A stretch of DNA of 64,000 nt. Source: Isochrysis galbana. Taxonomy: Eukaryota > Haptophyta > Isochrysidales > Isochrysidaceae. The DNA is taken from positions 929,582 through 993,581 of the forward strand of contig CM030941.1 in NCBI GenBank assembly GCA_018136815.1. The letters are read 5' to 3'. A program made the translations under genes and the position numbers. Shown piece after piece: positions 54,301 to 63,600 of the stretch. Positions within the stretch are counted from its first letter, which is position 1, and every line of letters begins with the position of its first letter. A model generated the notes under the pieces. That model was not told where the DNA came from, ran no database searches, and saw nothing but the letters and a program-made list of their open reading frames with translations.

Positions 54301-56162
54301 AGGAAGGTAGAGATATTATCATTCTCGTATCCGGCTCGGCAGCTAAAGAGCCTAGCCGCAAGGCCGGGGACGACTCTCACGCCCGTGAGGCGGATGGGTA
54401 CTCTCCTTTGTGCATACTTGTTGTTACCCAGAGGTAGCTGAGCATTAACGACGATCGTCATGTCTCCAATTTTGGAAACAGGCACACGGCGACCATCTCC
54501 GATGATTATGAATGTCCGTGGGTCGTCATCAGTGATATGGTCAAGCTCGAGCTCATTTGAGATGCAATGTTTCGTGGCGCCACAGTCGATGATGAAGTCC
54601 ATTTGCCGCCCAGAAGATGCGTGTGAGAGGAGAGCTGTGTCAGTATGGTAGATGGTTTTCTTGGTAATGAACCGTTTTATCAGGCTGACTACAGTGTTCC
54701 AAATAAGGAGTAGCCAATTTATGAAGTCGGGAATTGGAGAGTGAGAAATAGTCGTGGTTGGCCATGTGGATGTAGAGGTAGAGAAAGCGGTGTCGTCAAC
54801 GATGTCGTGCCATTCCTCTCCGGCGGTGAAGTTAGCTGCTTCGGCGCGAGCCTCGGCGTTGTTGTTTTTGGTAGAAGGGGAGTCGTTGCTGTTTCCATCA
54901 TCGGATAGGATGTAAGCGGAGCCACCTTTTCCCCTACCGGTTTTGCCATTGTTATTGTTGTAGCCTTTCCCCCTTCCACGTCCGATTTTAAACTTAGCAC
55001 GAGAGCCAGCATGAGATTGGAGGGCAGCTATCCAGTCATGGATGGTAACCGAGTGATCCGCGGGAGTGGGGCATACATTAGCTTGATGGCCCGATCCCTG
55101 GCAACGATAGCATCTGGCTGATTTCAATGTTTGAGATGCACTTAAGACCGCACGTTGTGGTTGATCGGATGATTTAGCCATGAGGGCGGAATCTTTCGCG
55201 TATGATGCATCCGGGCGAGCTCCACCACCCGTTGCACGTCGCCCACCTTCTTTGGGAATTGTAATGGCGCCCTGGTTAAACCTGATCCTCCACAGTGGTT
55301 GCAGGTCTGTTTTTAGCTTCAAAATGTCTCGCTCATTATTGGTCCAAAATTTGCGTTTGAGGGGAGCTGCAGCGATCTCCTCCTGACAACTGTGGGCTAG
55401 TGACTCTGAGATGTCGGAGGTGATGCAAGAAAGAACTTTGATAACCAGCTGGTCTTTTGATTTTTGTTGGTTGGTAGGTCGCTTCGCGTTAAGGCTATGT
55501 AGATGGGCGATCAAGTTCGATATTGAATGTTCATTGATTCCCACAGTGAGGAGAGATACATTGTCCCACTTGGCGTCATGTTCGATCAGTGTAAGGTCGT
55601 CGACTTCTTGGTGACATTGTTCATATAAGAGTTTATACGCCTTAGCTCCATCATGAGGTGCTTGCGAGGTAAGCATTTCTCTAAGATCGGAGTTGGATAT
55701 GTGTTCCATGAGGTATGAGAATAGTATACGCTTCCTTTTGATGTGATCATGTAGTTGTTGTCTTGCCGTGGCTCTTACTGAGCCGTCCGCATTGTGGAAT
55801 TGGTACATGGGTATACCACCGAACACAGATCGGTCGGTATTTGGATCTTGTTCAAGGTATCCACCCACGTCTAAACCCAACATGCAGGTGGTAAGATCAG
55901 CATCGCCGATGTAGTCTCTGGAGAAGGCGTTGCCAAAGTCTCGACAAAAGATTTCAAACGGACGGCCTGGGGTGCCATCGAACGGACGGCAGCGGAATTT
56001 CCGAGAGTCGTAGTCTTCAAGGTTGTCTTCAGCCATCATAAAAGCGTATGAGCAATGAGCATCAGCTTGAGCTTGAAGTGGTGACGAAAACGTGTGAGTT
56101 TCCATGGTTTCAGGGACAGAGTCAACGTGAGTCGTCGCAGAAGCGGCAGTGGCTTTCTTCAT
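51399..56162 (-). CDS. Copia gag-pol polyprotein
   Basis: The frame is open from ATG 56852 in the 5' LTR to 51399 (1817 codons), but a likelier start is ATG 56162 (MKKATAASATTHVD) after the leader. Gag is followed by a zinc knuckle (CYRCQGSGHQANVC). Protease has DCGATKHC. Integrase has an HARLGH...CTAC GAG-pre block and the core Asp/Glu residues in VSDTCGPFPPS, WHTDNGTEF and NGVAERTWG. RT begins KWVFKVKYNSDGSVERFKAR. RNase H has VYADSSWG and QSSAEAETAVY. No stops or frameshifts. The RT active-site box reads YVDN where copia elements have YVDD, so the second catalytic aspartate appears changed to asparagine. Such a protein may be inactive despite the young LTRs. Confidence 0.93.
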   Translation of the reverse strand: MKKATAASATTHVDSVPETMETHTFSSPLQAQADAHCSYAFMMAEDNLEDYDSRKFRCRPFDGTPGRPFEIFCRDFGNAFSRDYIGDADLTTCMLGLDVGGYLEQDPNTDRSVFGGIPMYQFHNADGSVRATARQQLHDHIKRKRILFSYLMEHISNSDLREMLTSQAPHDGAKAYKLLYEQCHQEVDDLTLIEHDAKWDNVSLLTVGINEHSISNLIAHLHSLNAKRPTNQQKSKDQLVIKVLSCITSDISESLAHSCQEEIAAAPLKRKFWTNNERDILKLKTDLQPLWRIRFNQGAITIPKEGGRRATGGGARPDASYAKDSALMAKSSDQPQRAVLSASQTLKSARCYRCQGSGHQANVCPTPADHSVTIHDWIAALQSHAGSRAKFKIGRGRGKGYNNNNGKTGRGKGGSAYILSDDGNSNDSPSTKNNNAEARAEAANFTAGEEWHDIVDDTAFSTSTSTWPTTTISHSPIPDFINWLLLIWNTVVSLIKRFITKKTIYHTDTALLSHASSGRQMDFIIDCGATKHCISNELELDHITDDDPRTFIIIGDGRRVPVSKIGDMTIVVNAQLPLGNNKYAQRRVPIRLTGVRVVPGLAARLFSCRAGYENDNISTFLNKDCYLRLPGGEIAHMAASGHHYILNFDTALLVMDSPDEDLSNTSPALWHARLGHFNVHRIRSAMTSRGTYNAHASQHKLACTACSANQRRSPHKAKPPQSRTYTHFGEKVVSDTCGPFPPSPSGLRYAIVFVDMFSRLVSVYFLRSKSSADVLIAAQTFVGDMAYLLTKTSIPGIVDQWHTDNGTEFTASAIDAFCSELGIRRSFSIADAPQTNGVAERTWGVLLRSMRVMLAHAGSDVFFTTLWPFLMSQAAAIHNSLPSFSFSPPEVPWHRADPRRSPATLSRFRVMLCNCWVHLDNPSSKLAPRRSPAIHLGWDARRRGYFVFVPSLRRITTAVDVSFEETTFTSFAGVSRRPPTAVSSGLVRRASDAAALPTPTRRLTPLERAPPPPVPVSPVAPPSPAARATASVVGESSSSTRVEPIIAQALLAATSAGPIPEPRSFKEAISDPVYGEKWMEAMQEDVKGKYETNRAWKLVKANEIPTGRKPMKGKWVFKVKYNSDGSVERFKARWVACGYSQVPGVDFTETFCGTLRHESSRIFLALANEANDDLLEIDTVKAFSSADMDGNPLYIVQPTGFEDPNYAACLLLAPLEGTKQAGYQYMITNTATLIKIGFKQSAVEPNFFKRTYEDGSTTYLALYVDNMLIRFPKGRKELVDAFIAQYSKRFNVSIVGEPSRFLGFEIIRDRSRRLMTLRQTKYIEEIANTFLSERTSKSFSTPICSSKIDEFHKLTGATTDVERSRMRSKSYLQLMGSLLWVTITRPDISFFVSFLCQFMQDPSPHNYDAALGIVSYLQYSKHLGLTFDGNNSSLDVYADSSWGSLPKPFAGYVIKYGGASISFQSKKLKLVAQSSAEAETAVYALAARNLQFTLHLFDFLDRPQQLPIQIFTDNSATRDSIKNPGVTARTRHYVRWLLYAREQFLHHISVPKWISTSQMTADIFTKCLDKTTFLRHRCSLLNENVVI

Positions 56163-56665
56163 CTTGAAGTTGTGGGGCCATGAGCAAAAAGGATTAGTCC
56201 AAACCTTTGGTAGGTGCAGCAAAAGATTTGGATGACAGTTCCCAATATCATTGGATGGCTTGCGTGCGTGAGATTCGATCCATACTCCTTCAGCGGTACG
56301 AGTCGGCGGCTGATCTGCATACCATCGACCCGCGAGTGAACGCATCGTCCGATGGCAGTAAGAGAGGTATATATTGTTCAGAGAATGCTGGAAGTGATTC
56401 CCGTTCACCAGAGAATTTTTTTGAATGCTGTTGAGCTTCAGCTTTTCCAGGAAATTGACGCGCTGCCTCGGCGCAGGCGTTAACAGGGCTTGTTGGACCC
56501 GTTGTGAAGCGTAGGGTCCGACATCCGCTTCCTTGAGCGGGTCCGGGGATTCGAACAACCATTTTGATGACAAAAGTTGTTCGGTCTCTGTCTTTGGTCC
56601 AACCTTGTGTTGGGTGTAGAGACTCAGAGCACGCGCGCTCAGACGCGCGCGAAAGGGAGACGAAT

Positions 56666-56685
56666 TGCTCTCGGCGGGGGTACCA
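56666..56685 (-). other. Copia primer binding site
   Basis: The minus strand directly after the 5' LTR reads TGGTACCCCCGCCGAG. TGG complements a tRNA CCA end and TGGTA is usual for initiator-Met priming, though the match beyond TGGTA is not the common one. Confidence 0.6.
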
Positions 56686-56864
56686 TGTTTTGCCCCAACC
56701 CATTGGGGCCCAGTGATAGATAGCATCATTGTGTAGACGAAGGGTAACATCGCAAAGGGAACCACGCTCTCCGAAAGACCGATAGACGACGTTGCCACCC
56801 TCACACTTAGATCTCGCACATCATACAAGAAAACTCCTGTGCTTCTGTTCATTTAGTCCAAACA
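56686..56864 (-). repeat. Copia 5' LTR
   Basis: 179 bp; see the 3' LTR. Carries an ATG (56852) opening the frame that runs on into gag-pol. Confidence 0.96.
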
Positions 56865-56869
56865 GATTG

Positions 56870-57123
56870 GATCTCTTCTGAACGGTGTCCATTGCCAAAT
56901 AGAGCATAGTCTACTAGTGCTAGAGCACTATAAGCTATAAGCATGAAGTAAGAATGACGTATGCGAGTGTGAATGGCGTGTCGCGTGTGGCAAAAAAAGT
57001 TCTTGAGCCAACAGAAAAACTTCCATCTTTGGGGCCTAGGAGTATGCACCTTCTTTGGGGCCTAGAGAAACTTCGTGAAGATTCTGGTTCTGGGCTACAC
57101 AGCTAGTAGTATATCACTCTAGG
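56870..57123. other. Spacer between copia and the CTA repeat
   Basis: No gene seen. Before the copia insertion this DNA was continuous with the NDUFAF7 upstream region and may carry its promoter. Confidence 0.45.

Positions 57124-57220
<97 letters not shown>
57124..57220. repeat. (CTA)n microsatellite, left arm
   Basis: CTA/TAC trinucleotide run of about 95 bp with one interruption. The same repeat resumes at 59103 on the far side of the element. Confidence 0.95.
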
Positions 57221-57424
57221 CCTACATGTGAAACACAGTCAAACTTAGAAATAAAACAGCAACAAGCACCCGAGTGGGCACGAGGCACAACAATTCGGAA
57301 CAAAAGGCCTGCCCAAACCCACACTCCGAACCAGGCCTTAGGTAGTGCACCGAGGCCGGACCCCGGAAACCGAAAAAAAAGGAATGACGGGGGGCAGGGG
57401 AAGAGGTGGAGGGAGGGAATATAA

Positions 57425-58838
57425 AAAAATACCTTTTAATATTCTCGCCTCGCACGTGGCCACGGGTTTAACTGCTGTAGCCACGCCCACTTCCCTTCCT
57501 CTCCCTCGCTACCCGCCTTGCGGCATCTCCCCTCGTGCACTACTTGGGGCCCAGGTTGCTGGGGGGGTTAGGTTGGGCGGGGTGCACCGACCCCTAGTGG
57601 AGGTTCCCCGTCTTCCTCCTGTGCCTCTAGGCGGTCCGTTTCTCCTTGTGTCGAGTCGTGTGTGTCATCGCATGGTGTGTTGTTCGTCTCTTGTGCTGTC
57701 ATTGTCATTTTCGCGGCGTGGTTGTTTGTCGTTCTTTGGTGGGGGGTGCGTGCCTGAGGTCCGGGACTCTTTGGGCTTCCTTGGGTGAGTACAGCCAAAC
57801 GTAGTATCTACGCCTTTCAGGAATGTCAGTCCCTCCTTTTCGACCGCCTTGATTAGCGCGCCTAAAGTGAGTTGCTTAGCTTGAGCGAGGCCATCAGCTT
57901 CGACGACCAGGTGTGCTGCCACGTCCTGGAGAGCGTTGTAGAGTGACTTTCGCGAGGTGGCGCCTCGCTTGTTGATCTTTTCCTCGATTGATACGATCTT
58001 GATGCGTACGGTGATGTCGGTCTGGTTCACGCGAAGGGTGGTGGTTTCGCCATACCTTTCTTGGAATTGTTGTGCGCAGTCTTCATTGACGGCTACGTGC
58101 CAGGGGCCTGCGATGGACCGTGCCCAGAAGTCTGGCTCTGGATCGACTCCCTCTAGCTCGAGGAGCAGTTCAACTATCGCGGCGTAGACGGTCGTGTCCA
58201 GAAAGGTGTAGTCCCCCTCTTGGTGGAAGGAGAGGTCGAAATTTGCGTCTGTGTCTACGCCCTCTTGCTCTCCATCTGACGCTGGCTCCTGCGTCAGGGG
58301 AATGTGGGTCGGCCATGAGTATGAGTTTGGTGCTTGGTGGCGGGCTGGTTGTTGGTGGTCGGTTCCCAGTCCCTCTTTCAGAGGGGCCCTGGTTGTGTTG
58401 TGTTGGGGCTCCAGTTGTGACATTCTTCTGTTGTAGTACGTATGCAGGGTGGGGTGTTGGTTGTGCCCATAAGGGCCACCCGGTCTCGGGCCGCGCCGCC
58501 AGGGCGGCGCGACCGTCACCAGGGTGGGAGGAGCCTCTGCCATGAGGCATGCCCAATGGTTGCTTTGTGCGTCTTGTCTGCTGTGTCTGTCCTGCTGTCT
58601 GCAGTCTGCTGTCCCCCATGGGGGGGACCAGCATGGCTGCTGAGGGTGGTGCGGCCGGGGCCACGGGCCGTGTGGCGCGACGCGAGTCGCACGCACCTGC
58701 TCGGCCTCCGCGGGTGGACGCGGTCGCTTCGCCAGCGACTGCTCCATGGGTACTGGAGGGGCGCCCTCGGCGGGGGGCCCGAAAGAGAGGGGAGTCGCGC
58801 CGGCGCGCTCCATGGCGACCAAGTATAAACTTAGTTGA
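57425..58838 (-). mobile_element. Larger retroelement with ORF1, 1414 bp, nested
   Basis: Flanked by a 17 bp duplication GGAGGGAGGGAATATAA (57408-57424 and 58839-58855). The minus-strand 5' end (CAACTAAGTTTATACTTGGT) is that of the SINE-like family. The other end resembles the family's 3' terminus (GGTTAAACCCGTGGCC, AATATTAAAAGG). It differs by carrying a long open frame. This sets the family's sense strand and suggests the 650-770 bp copies are deletion derivatives of such an element. Confidence 0.8.
57665..58813 (-). CDS. ORF1-like protein of the nested retroelement
   Basis: 382 residues from ATG 58813, 24 bp inside the element's 5' end. Starts MERAGATPLSFGPP and SLAKRPRPPAEAE, with a Pro/Gln/His-rich middle and an ordered C-terminal half (FLDTTVYAAIVELLLELEGV, TLRVNQTDITVRIKIVSIEE, LYNALQDVAAHLVVEADGLA) ending in a basic polar tail. 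No zinc knuckle, endonuclease or RT. Probably a nucleic-acid-binding ORF1/gag; the family is unrecognised. Confidence 0.5.
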   Translation of the reverse strand: MERAGATPLSFGPPAEGAPPVPMEQSLAKRPRPPAEAEQVRATRVAPHGPWPRPHHPQQPCWSPPWGTADCRQQDRHSRQDAQSNHWACLMAEAPPTLVTVAPPWRRGPRPGGPYGHNQHPTLHTYYNRRMSQLEPQHNTTRAPLKEGLGTDHQQPARHQAPNSYSWPTHIPLTQEPASDGEQEGVDTDANFDLSFHQEGDYTFLDTTVYAAIVELLLELEGVDPEPDFWARSIAGPWHVAVNEDCAQQFQERYGETTTLRVNQTDITVRIKIVSIEEKINKRGATSRKSLYNALQDVAAHLVVEADGLAQAKQLTLGALIKAVEKEGLTFLKGVDTTFGCTHPRKPKESRTSGTHPPPKNDKQPRRENDNDSTRDEQHTMR

Positions 58839-59102
58839 GGAGGGAGGGAATATAAGGGCGGTGTTAGTTAGAGACGGGAAGACCCGAGACTAGTAGGTGT
58901 GTAGCCCAGAATATTCAGATGTTTTTTTTAGAAATAAAACAGCAAAAACAGTATGTTTTTTGCCGTCGAAAAAAATAGAGAAAAACAGTGTAAAAAACAA
59001 ATGTGCCGGGTAGGGGGTAGGGGGGCCGCCCGAAATAGAACAGCGAAAAACATATGTTTTGGGCCTCCGAAAAAAACACTGTTCCTGTGTTTCACATGTA
59101 GG

Positions 59103-59114
59103 ACTACTACTACT

Positions 59115-59165
<51 letters not shown>
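59103..59165. repeat. (CTA)n microsatellite, right arm
   Basis: ACT/CTA trinucleotide run of about 60 bp, the continuation of the left arm at 57124. Confidence 0.95.
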
Positions 59166-60239
59166 CCCCTCACTCCTGACTCCTGACTCGCCGCCCTTAG
59201 CTCCAGAATCCCCTTCCCTACCGTCTCCCTCCTTCCTCCTTCCCCCCTTCCCCTTCCCCTTCATTCCTTTTTCTTCGGTGTCCGGGGTTGGGCCCAAATG
59301 CGCTACCTCGGGCCGGGGTTCGGGGGTCGGCGGTGGGTTGGGGTAGGCCGTGTGCATCATGCACTGCATGTTCGTTTGTTTGTTTGAGTTTCGCGTCGCG
59401 TTGGTTGTTCCCTCCTCCCTCCTCCCTCGGGCTCCTTTATCGGGTTGTTCTTTGTTCGTGTGTTATTTCGTGTCTTAGCTTTCCGCCGAGGTTTGAGGTT
59501 TGGCCGTGCAAGAATCAAGCGCTGCGCGCTGCCGTCTGCTGTTTGTCCTTCTTCCTTCTTTGGTGCCTAGAGCTAGAGCCGGCAAAAAGCCCTCCCTCTC
59601 TCTCATTCTCCCCTTCATCACCCTTCTCTCTGGCCCCCCTCCCTCCCCCTTCCCCCTCTCCCCTCCCTCCTCCTCCTCTCTTATTTCTTTCCACGCAAAA
59701 GAACTGGCCCTCAGGTTGCACCTTCTATCTTCTAAAAAAGAAGCTGGCCCTCGGGTTGCACCTACCCATTGTGAACCAAGTTCATTTTTTACTTGGTTGG
59801 TAGTTCGAAGCGGAGCTAAGTGAGGCAGGGGGCGAGTGGCGATGGCGATGGCCAGAAAGCAGCACCTTGTGAGTGCGATGGCGATGGATATCCCCCTGTG
59901 TGACTTATACTACTATATTTATAGTAGCCACAATCTTCAGATGTTTTTCGTAGCTCGCTCGTAGCCTGAACCTTCACAAGAGTTGTTTATTTAATGGCAT
60001 AGCTCCATAGCTCGATGATGGTTCAGTTGCCCGCCTCGCTCGTCCAGCCATAGCCACTAATTTCAGTACCTCCTGACACCACATCTCCGGCTGCACGACC
60101 TCCCATTCCTCTCCTTGTGGACAAAATTTGGTCCTTCATGGAAGTTCTCCTCTACCTACATACTCTACCTACGCCTAGAACGTTCGCGTTGTTGGACCCA
60201 ACGACGCTTAGTACGCGCGACGGCTTCCGTCCTCCCTTT
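59166..60239. other. Spacer, no supported gene
   Basis: Pyrimidine-rich low-complexity DNA (59200-59270, 59590-59700). A short motif ACCAAGTTC...ACTTGGT near 59770-59795 recalls the retroposon 5' end. Nothing coding recognised. Confidence 0.45.
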
Positions 60240-62388
60240 TCAATGCGTGTTCCTGTGAGTGAGTATGCATCCTTTGTCGGCAGGGGTCTGGTAGTCGAAG
60301 TTATGAATCCAGGCGTTGGAAGCAAACTTTCGCCCACTAACAGGAGGCAGCGCCTCATGATTCGTATATGGTTCATCGACTTGTGGGTTCTCGTTCATCA
60401 CCGACGGCCAGATGACAGCGTTTCCCTTGACGGCAGGCACCACCTGAACGATATGGGGCAGGCAACCGGGTGACATTTCCAGGATGCTCTTGCCAAAATA
60501 CGAGACGCCCTCAACTTCACGTTCGTCCTAGGTGTGAAGCTTCAGTGCGTCTTGACTCTGTAGCTTGCTACCCACGGCAAACACCCTTCTTCCACGGGCC
60601 TCACTCAAACCACCCGTCACACATTCCTTCAACGTACCAGCCCCAAATCGGTGAATTTGGTGCCGCCCCCTTCGGCCGGCGTGGACAGGTACATGAAAAA
60701 CGTGTAAACACGGGCACCTTGCGGAGTAAATCTTCCAGAATTCTGATCGTGATGAGACTTGTAGAATTGCCCCTCATCATATTTTAGTATCTGTGCGGCA
60801 AATACGAGATGGAACTTAGCATTCAACGTCGGGTATGGGCTATCTCTCGCCACAGAAGTGCCAGCAAAACATAAGGCAAAAGCTCGTCAAAAGTTACATC
60901 AATCTGCCCCAAACAAATGGATCGAAAGGAAGCTGACGGACTTGCCTGAAACGGCTCAAAGTACCGAGTAGGAGCGCGTGTCAGGTTGGAAATGCGCTCA
61001 GCCACCACCTGCAGCGATCCCAAGGCACGCAACGGCCCGTGACCCAACAAGCTGGAGGCATAGCAACTGAGGATTTCGTGGAAATTTGCGCAAGGAGATA
61101 GCTGCAACGATGTTGCATGGTCGAGGCGGACGCCCCCGGGGGAAATGGCGCGCCTTAGTTATCGGATTTGCAGAGCAAGCATTATTCGAGCACCAACACT
61201 GCGTGGACGTGCGGACTGGAGAGAGTCGGTCGCCCGCGAGGGATCGATCAAAATGGTCAGAGCAGCCTTCAATGAACGCTGCGGCCTGAAGGGCGATTCG
61301 CAAGGTGATGCATTATGGCCTCTCTCCTCACACGGAGCCAAAAGTCCAAACTTGTGACCGACTCGTAATGCCCTAGCGGGTAAAGGGGCCGCAACATGCA
61401 ATCCACCACGCTCACCTCCGCATTCGTGACAAAATTTTCTAGAGTCACTACCCAAGGAGACTCCTCTCCTTTGGGTCCATGACCAGGGCGTGAGAGAGCG
61501 CGAGGCTTGTATTGAGGAAACTCATCAAGGATGCGTTGCATAGTCACGCCCACGTCACCAGGTTGCACTAGTTGAGGCGTGTGATCTGGACGGTCACACG
61601 CGGAGCGCTTGCGTGCGCATGTCCCGCAAGCAGTAGTGCAAGATTCTGACATGTACGTGGGGTTTCGACTGCATTCGCCCGCTGCCTGATAGAGCCAACG
61701 CCACGGTGTTGAAAGCCCCGTCAGTATCCCACGGGAATATGTGGCCATTCCTCAAACCCATTATCCTTGAACGTTATCATCCGAGGCATTTGAAAGCCTT
61801 AGAAAGCTTGGCTGCGCGGAGGGAATTGAGTGAAAAGGAACTCACCGCCCACTCCTCACAGTTCGGATGCCTGTTGGCGCAGTCGTAAGTGTCTCGGAGA
61901 ACGTCCCAAAAGCGGCAGACGTGGCAGGATACAGGGCAAGACATCAGCATTGCTGTCTTATTGGTGTCGCATGCGCCAGCTCCTGCCCGTTCCGCGCAGT
62001 TTTCGCCTGGAAGGTCGGAGCAAGGACGGTCCATCCCAGTACTAATCAGCGACCCGCTGTCCGGTTTGACGCGTGTTGACGTTCCGAACAATCGGCTGAC
62101 GAACGATCCTGGTGAGCCACATGTGCCGCATGACTGAGCACAGCTAGTGCGCATGTAGTCTGGGTTGGCGACACACTCGCCCTGCTGCGCCCATTCCTGG
62201 CAGTTGGCGTCAGTATCGACGCACTCGCTGCTGGCGTGCAGCTCATCTACAGCCGCTGGCTGTGGCGACTGCAAGAGTTCCAGGCCACCGAACTGGAGGG
62301 TGCGACGCACTGGGTCGAGCGCGTGGCCTCGTCCCAGGACCAGGACCAAGGACAGCCCAAGTGACCGCCAGCCCACCAGCCCGCCCAT
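60240..62388 (-). CDS. Prolyl 4-hydroxylase with three ShK domains
   Basis: Six exons, all phase 0: 62388-61846, 61685-61416, 61285-61154, 61008-60946, 60790-60638 and 60443-60240; 454 residues. The start at 62388 gives a signal anchor (MGGLVGWRSLGLSLVLVLG); an upstream in-frame ATG adds a repeat-coded charged stretch. Three six-Cys ShK modules follow (SSECVDTD...CGTC; RPCSDLPG...CHVC; YDCANRH...CGTC), the third completed across intron 1. The catalytic domain has the QCWC block, VVAERISNLTRAPTRYFEPFQ, the Fe ligands FYKSHHDQN (HxD) and TNHEALPPVSGRKF (distal His, 2-oxoglutarate Lys), and AEGGGTKF, so it looks active. Introns 3 and 4 have GC donors. It probably hydroxylates proline in secreted Pro-rich proteins in the ER/Golgi. 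Confidence 0.92.
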
Positions 62389-63600
62389 GCCGACCTCTCT
62401 CTCTCTCTCGCTCTCCCTCTCTCTCCCGCCCTCCCTCCCGCCCTTCCCTTCCCCTCCCCACCCCACCCCCCACCTTCCTCTCCAGCGCCTCCCCTCCTCC
62501 GCCCTTGCTCAGCCAGACCCCTCGGCCGCCGCAGCGCTCCGCGCCAAAGCCCACAACGCACGCCGACGAGAGCGCGTCATCACAGCAAGTCTGTCTCTCT
62601 CTCCTCTTGGGCCTTGGGGCGCCCCTGAGGGGGGGGGAAGGGGGGCGGGGGGGGGGCGGACTGACGGCACCTGCGCTGCGAGCGTTCTGCCATGAATCGA
62701 GGCCAAGCTCCAGTAGAAGAGGTAGGCGACCTTTTTCTAAAAAAAGGTAGTACCCGCTGTGCGCACGTGGAACTACCGTTCGAAAGATAGGGTCCTGCTG
62801 CGTGCGCCGCTCGCCCCCCCCCCCCCCCCCCCCGCCGCGCTGACCGATCGGGCTTTCATCTTACTAGTACAACTTGAAGTTGCAACTTGGGAGAGGAAGC
62901 CGCTACCAATCCCGACATTGCACCGCCCTTCAAAGGCGGTGATATTCGATATTCATTTGCCAAGGGCACAATCATCAACGGCAGCACACAACGTTCCCCA
63001 ACATATATTACACGCCGACACGAGGATGGATTGTTGATTGAGCTCAGGGGCCAAAAGTGTTGCTGATGATGTCCACGCTTTTGGTGCGAACGAGAATCAA
63101 TTGAAGGCTCAAACGCGCTTGGCACTCGACAATTATTCATCCATATTTGCATTCCGGAACGGACACATAGATGCCAGCTTACAGGCTCCCTCAACCCGGT
63201 AGCCTCTCCCGGAAGGCAGGGAAACCCCACACGCGGGCGCCTCGCCCTAGAAATGGCCCGAGGGGTTGTGTTGTCAAGGGGTATTTGCACTAGAACGGAT
63301 TGGCTTCGCAGACAGCAACGACAAGTGGCCACACAGACCACGCATGCACGAAGGCGTGGAAGACAAGAGTAATCGGGCAGCGAGCCATGACATTGGTGCG
63401 AGGAACATGAAGGGCGTTAGCCGAGCTTACACAACAATCTCGCCCAAGCTGCATGGGAGGATGCGCATGCCTAGGTGGTAGTAGATGCACGTATTGCACG
63501 CGACGTGGTGGCGACACATCGCCATTCGGCGCCTCGCCTTTCCAAATGATTGGCCCGACGAACAAGTTGTGGCCGACACCAATCGTGGAGCAAATTCTGT
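62389..63600. other. Intergenic; decayed hairpin element near 62773
   Basis: Holds CT-rich sequence (62394-62470), G-rich runs (62627-62660), a C-run (62815-62833) and a decayed hairpin (CTACCGTTCGAAAGATAG at 62773-62790) followed by GGG, with CTG where related copies have ATG. No gene recognised. Confidence 0.45.

Larger units (their letters stand above)
51193..56864 (-). mobile_element. Complete Ty1/copia LTR retrotransposon, 5672 bp
   Basis: Bounded by a perfect 5 bp duplication GATTG (51188-51192 and 56865-56869). Two 179 bp LTRs differ at one position by eye. Contains a primer binding site, a purine tract and a long gag-pol frame with the copia order protease, integrase, RT, RNase H. 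The near-identical LTRs indicate recent insertion. It sits 64 bp from the NDUFAF7 start codon, in the same orientation. Confidence 0.97.
57221..59102. mobile_element. TIR-bounded element inserted in a CTA microsatellite
   Basis: CCTACATGTGAAACACAG at 57221 and its exact reverse complement ending at 59102 form inverted termini, each directly abutting CTA repeat. The inner flanks share AAATAAAACAGC/GCTGTTCTATTT-type sequence. The target duplication cannot be read inside the microsatellite. It contains the retroelement at 57425-58838; without it the element would be about 470 bp. Confidence 0.6.
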
